Of a stretch of DNA of 6,293 nt, positions 5,785 through 6,293 are shown piece after piece. The stretch is from Christensenella sp. UBA1431 (GTDB lineage: Bacteria; Bacillota; Clostridia; Christensenellales; UBA1431): the NCBI GenBank assembly GCA_002329665.1, contig DCTV01000015.1, positions 4,584 to 10,876 on the forward strand, given 5' to 3'. The notes under the pieces were generated by a model, which ran no database searches, was not told where the DNA came from, and saw only the letters and a program-made list of their open reading frames with translations. Position numbers and translations under genes: made by a program. How positions within the stretch are numbered: the first letter of the stretch is position 1; each line of letters opens with the position of its first letter.

Positions 5785-6293
5785 CTATACCTCGGCGATT
5801 ACGGTAACCTGGCTGCTGTCGATGCCCGCAATACGCAAAGGCGCGTTGAACAGCCGCTTGATCTTCCTGTTTCCAACTTCGCTTAAATGCATGTCCTCTA
5901 TGGCGGTCACGAATTTTTCCGTGTGATAGCCGAGAAGCTGCTGATGGGCGTCAGCGGGCATGTCGTTGGAGGGGGAACCCACCGCGAGGAAGTCGAATCC
6001 TATGACCCTGAGGTCCGGGAAAGTGCCGACGAGGTATTTCCCCGTTTCGGGATGGATATGGGGGCCTTCGCTCTGATAGACCTTCGGTTCGGTGCTCCGG
6101 TACTTCTCGAATCCGGTGCGGATGAGCAGGATGGAGGCTTTCTTGATTTGCGCTTCATAGGGCTTGAGATCCTCCGGCATGACACCTTCGGTTTTTTTCT
6201 TGGGAACGTCGATGAGGAGGACGTTTTCGTGGCAGAAGTAATCGATGGGCAGTTCGTTGATCGAGACCCTTCCCGGAACAAAATGGCGGGGAG
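5785..6293 (-). CDS. Second cyclase-family metal-dependent hydrolase, 5'-partial
   Basis: The open frame runs without a stop to the window edge, giving 168 visible C-terminal residues; the ATG at 6180 is interior. It reads as the C-terminal two thirds of a short-form cyclase-family hydrolase (kynurenine formamidase-like, usually about 200-260 residues). A hydrophobic strand (NVLLIDVP) precedes a 'SILLIRTGFEKYR' segment, which is the family's '..vliRTG....' strand, followed by FDFLAVGSPS and DAHQQLLG near the expected C-terminal active-site His region. The metal-binding HxGTHxD motif should lie beyond the edge, so activity cannot be judged. It differs clearly from the 324-residue cyclase of the left arm (no RWGxxDE motif zone visible, shorter C-terminus), so it looks like a different subfamily and not a recent duplicate. 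It is probably the upstream gene of the leftward operon. The substrate is unknown. Confidence 0.78.
   Translation of the reverse strand, partial: PRHFVPGRVSINELPIDYFCHENVLLIDVPKKKTEGVMPEDLKPYEAQIKKASILLIRTGFEKYRSTEPKVYQSEGPHIHPETGKYLVGTFPDLRVIGFDFLAVGSPSNDMPADAHQQLLGYHTEKFVTAIEDMHLSEVGNRKIKRLFNAPLRIAGIDSSQVTVIAEV

Overview
The window looks like an accessory carbohydrate or sugar-acid catabolism locus from a GC-rich bacterium that uses strong AGGAG-type ribosome binding sites. The style fits an uncultured Clostridia-like Firmicute. That placement is an impression from gene content and Shine-Dalgarno use, not from any phylogenetic marker; no rRNA, tRNA, mobile element or CRISPR array is visible.

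Layout. The left arm (1-1991) reads rightward. It holds the C-terminal part of a four-carbon acid sugar kinase (DUF1537 family), cut by the window edge. A ~506-base stretch follows with no credible gene but rich in inverted repeats: a GC-rich part at about 561-757, an AT-rich part at about 756-835, and a hairpin-containing leader at about 836-1000. After it comes a complete cyclase-family metal hydrolase. The right arm (2146-6293) reads leftward. In transcription order it holds a second, edge-truncated cyclase-family hydrolase, a D-2-hydroxyacid dehydrogenase, a class II (zinc) ketose-bisphosphate aldolase and an FGGY carbohydrate kinase. The arms converge at 1992-2145, which carries two strong hairpins likely to act as terminators.

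How the genes may work together (inference). A FGGY kinase plus an FBA-type class II aldolase suggests phosphorylation of a ketose-like intermediate followed by retro-aldol cleavage, yielding DHAP or a related triose phosphate. The 2-hydroxyacid dehydrogenase would interconvert a 2-hydroxy acid and a 2-oxo acid using NAD(P). The DUF1537 kinase phosphorylates four-carbon or related acid sugars in characterised members. The two cyclase-family hydrolases could open a lactone- or amide-like substrate, which would make the locus a route for an acidic or derivatised sugar. The actual substrate cannot be read from the sequence. The dehydrogenase-aldolase pair is tightly coupled: the dehydrogenase stop codon lies inside the aldolase Shine-Dalgarno.

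The least explained part is the 511-1016 gap. It contains a perfect TATAAT followed by a series of stems, including an 8-bp helix capped by a GAAA tetraloop and a 9-bp helix with a mutually exclusive partner. It is the best candidate here for an undescribed RNA or leader element, but only visual pairing supports it.
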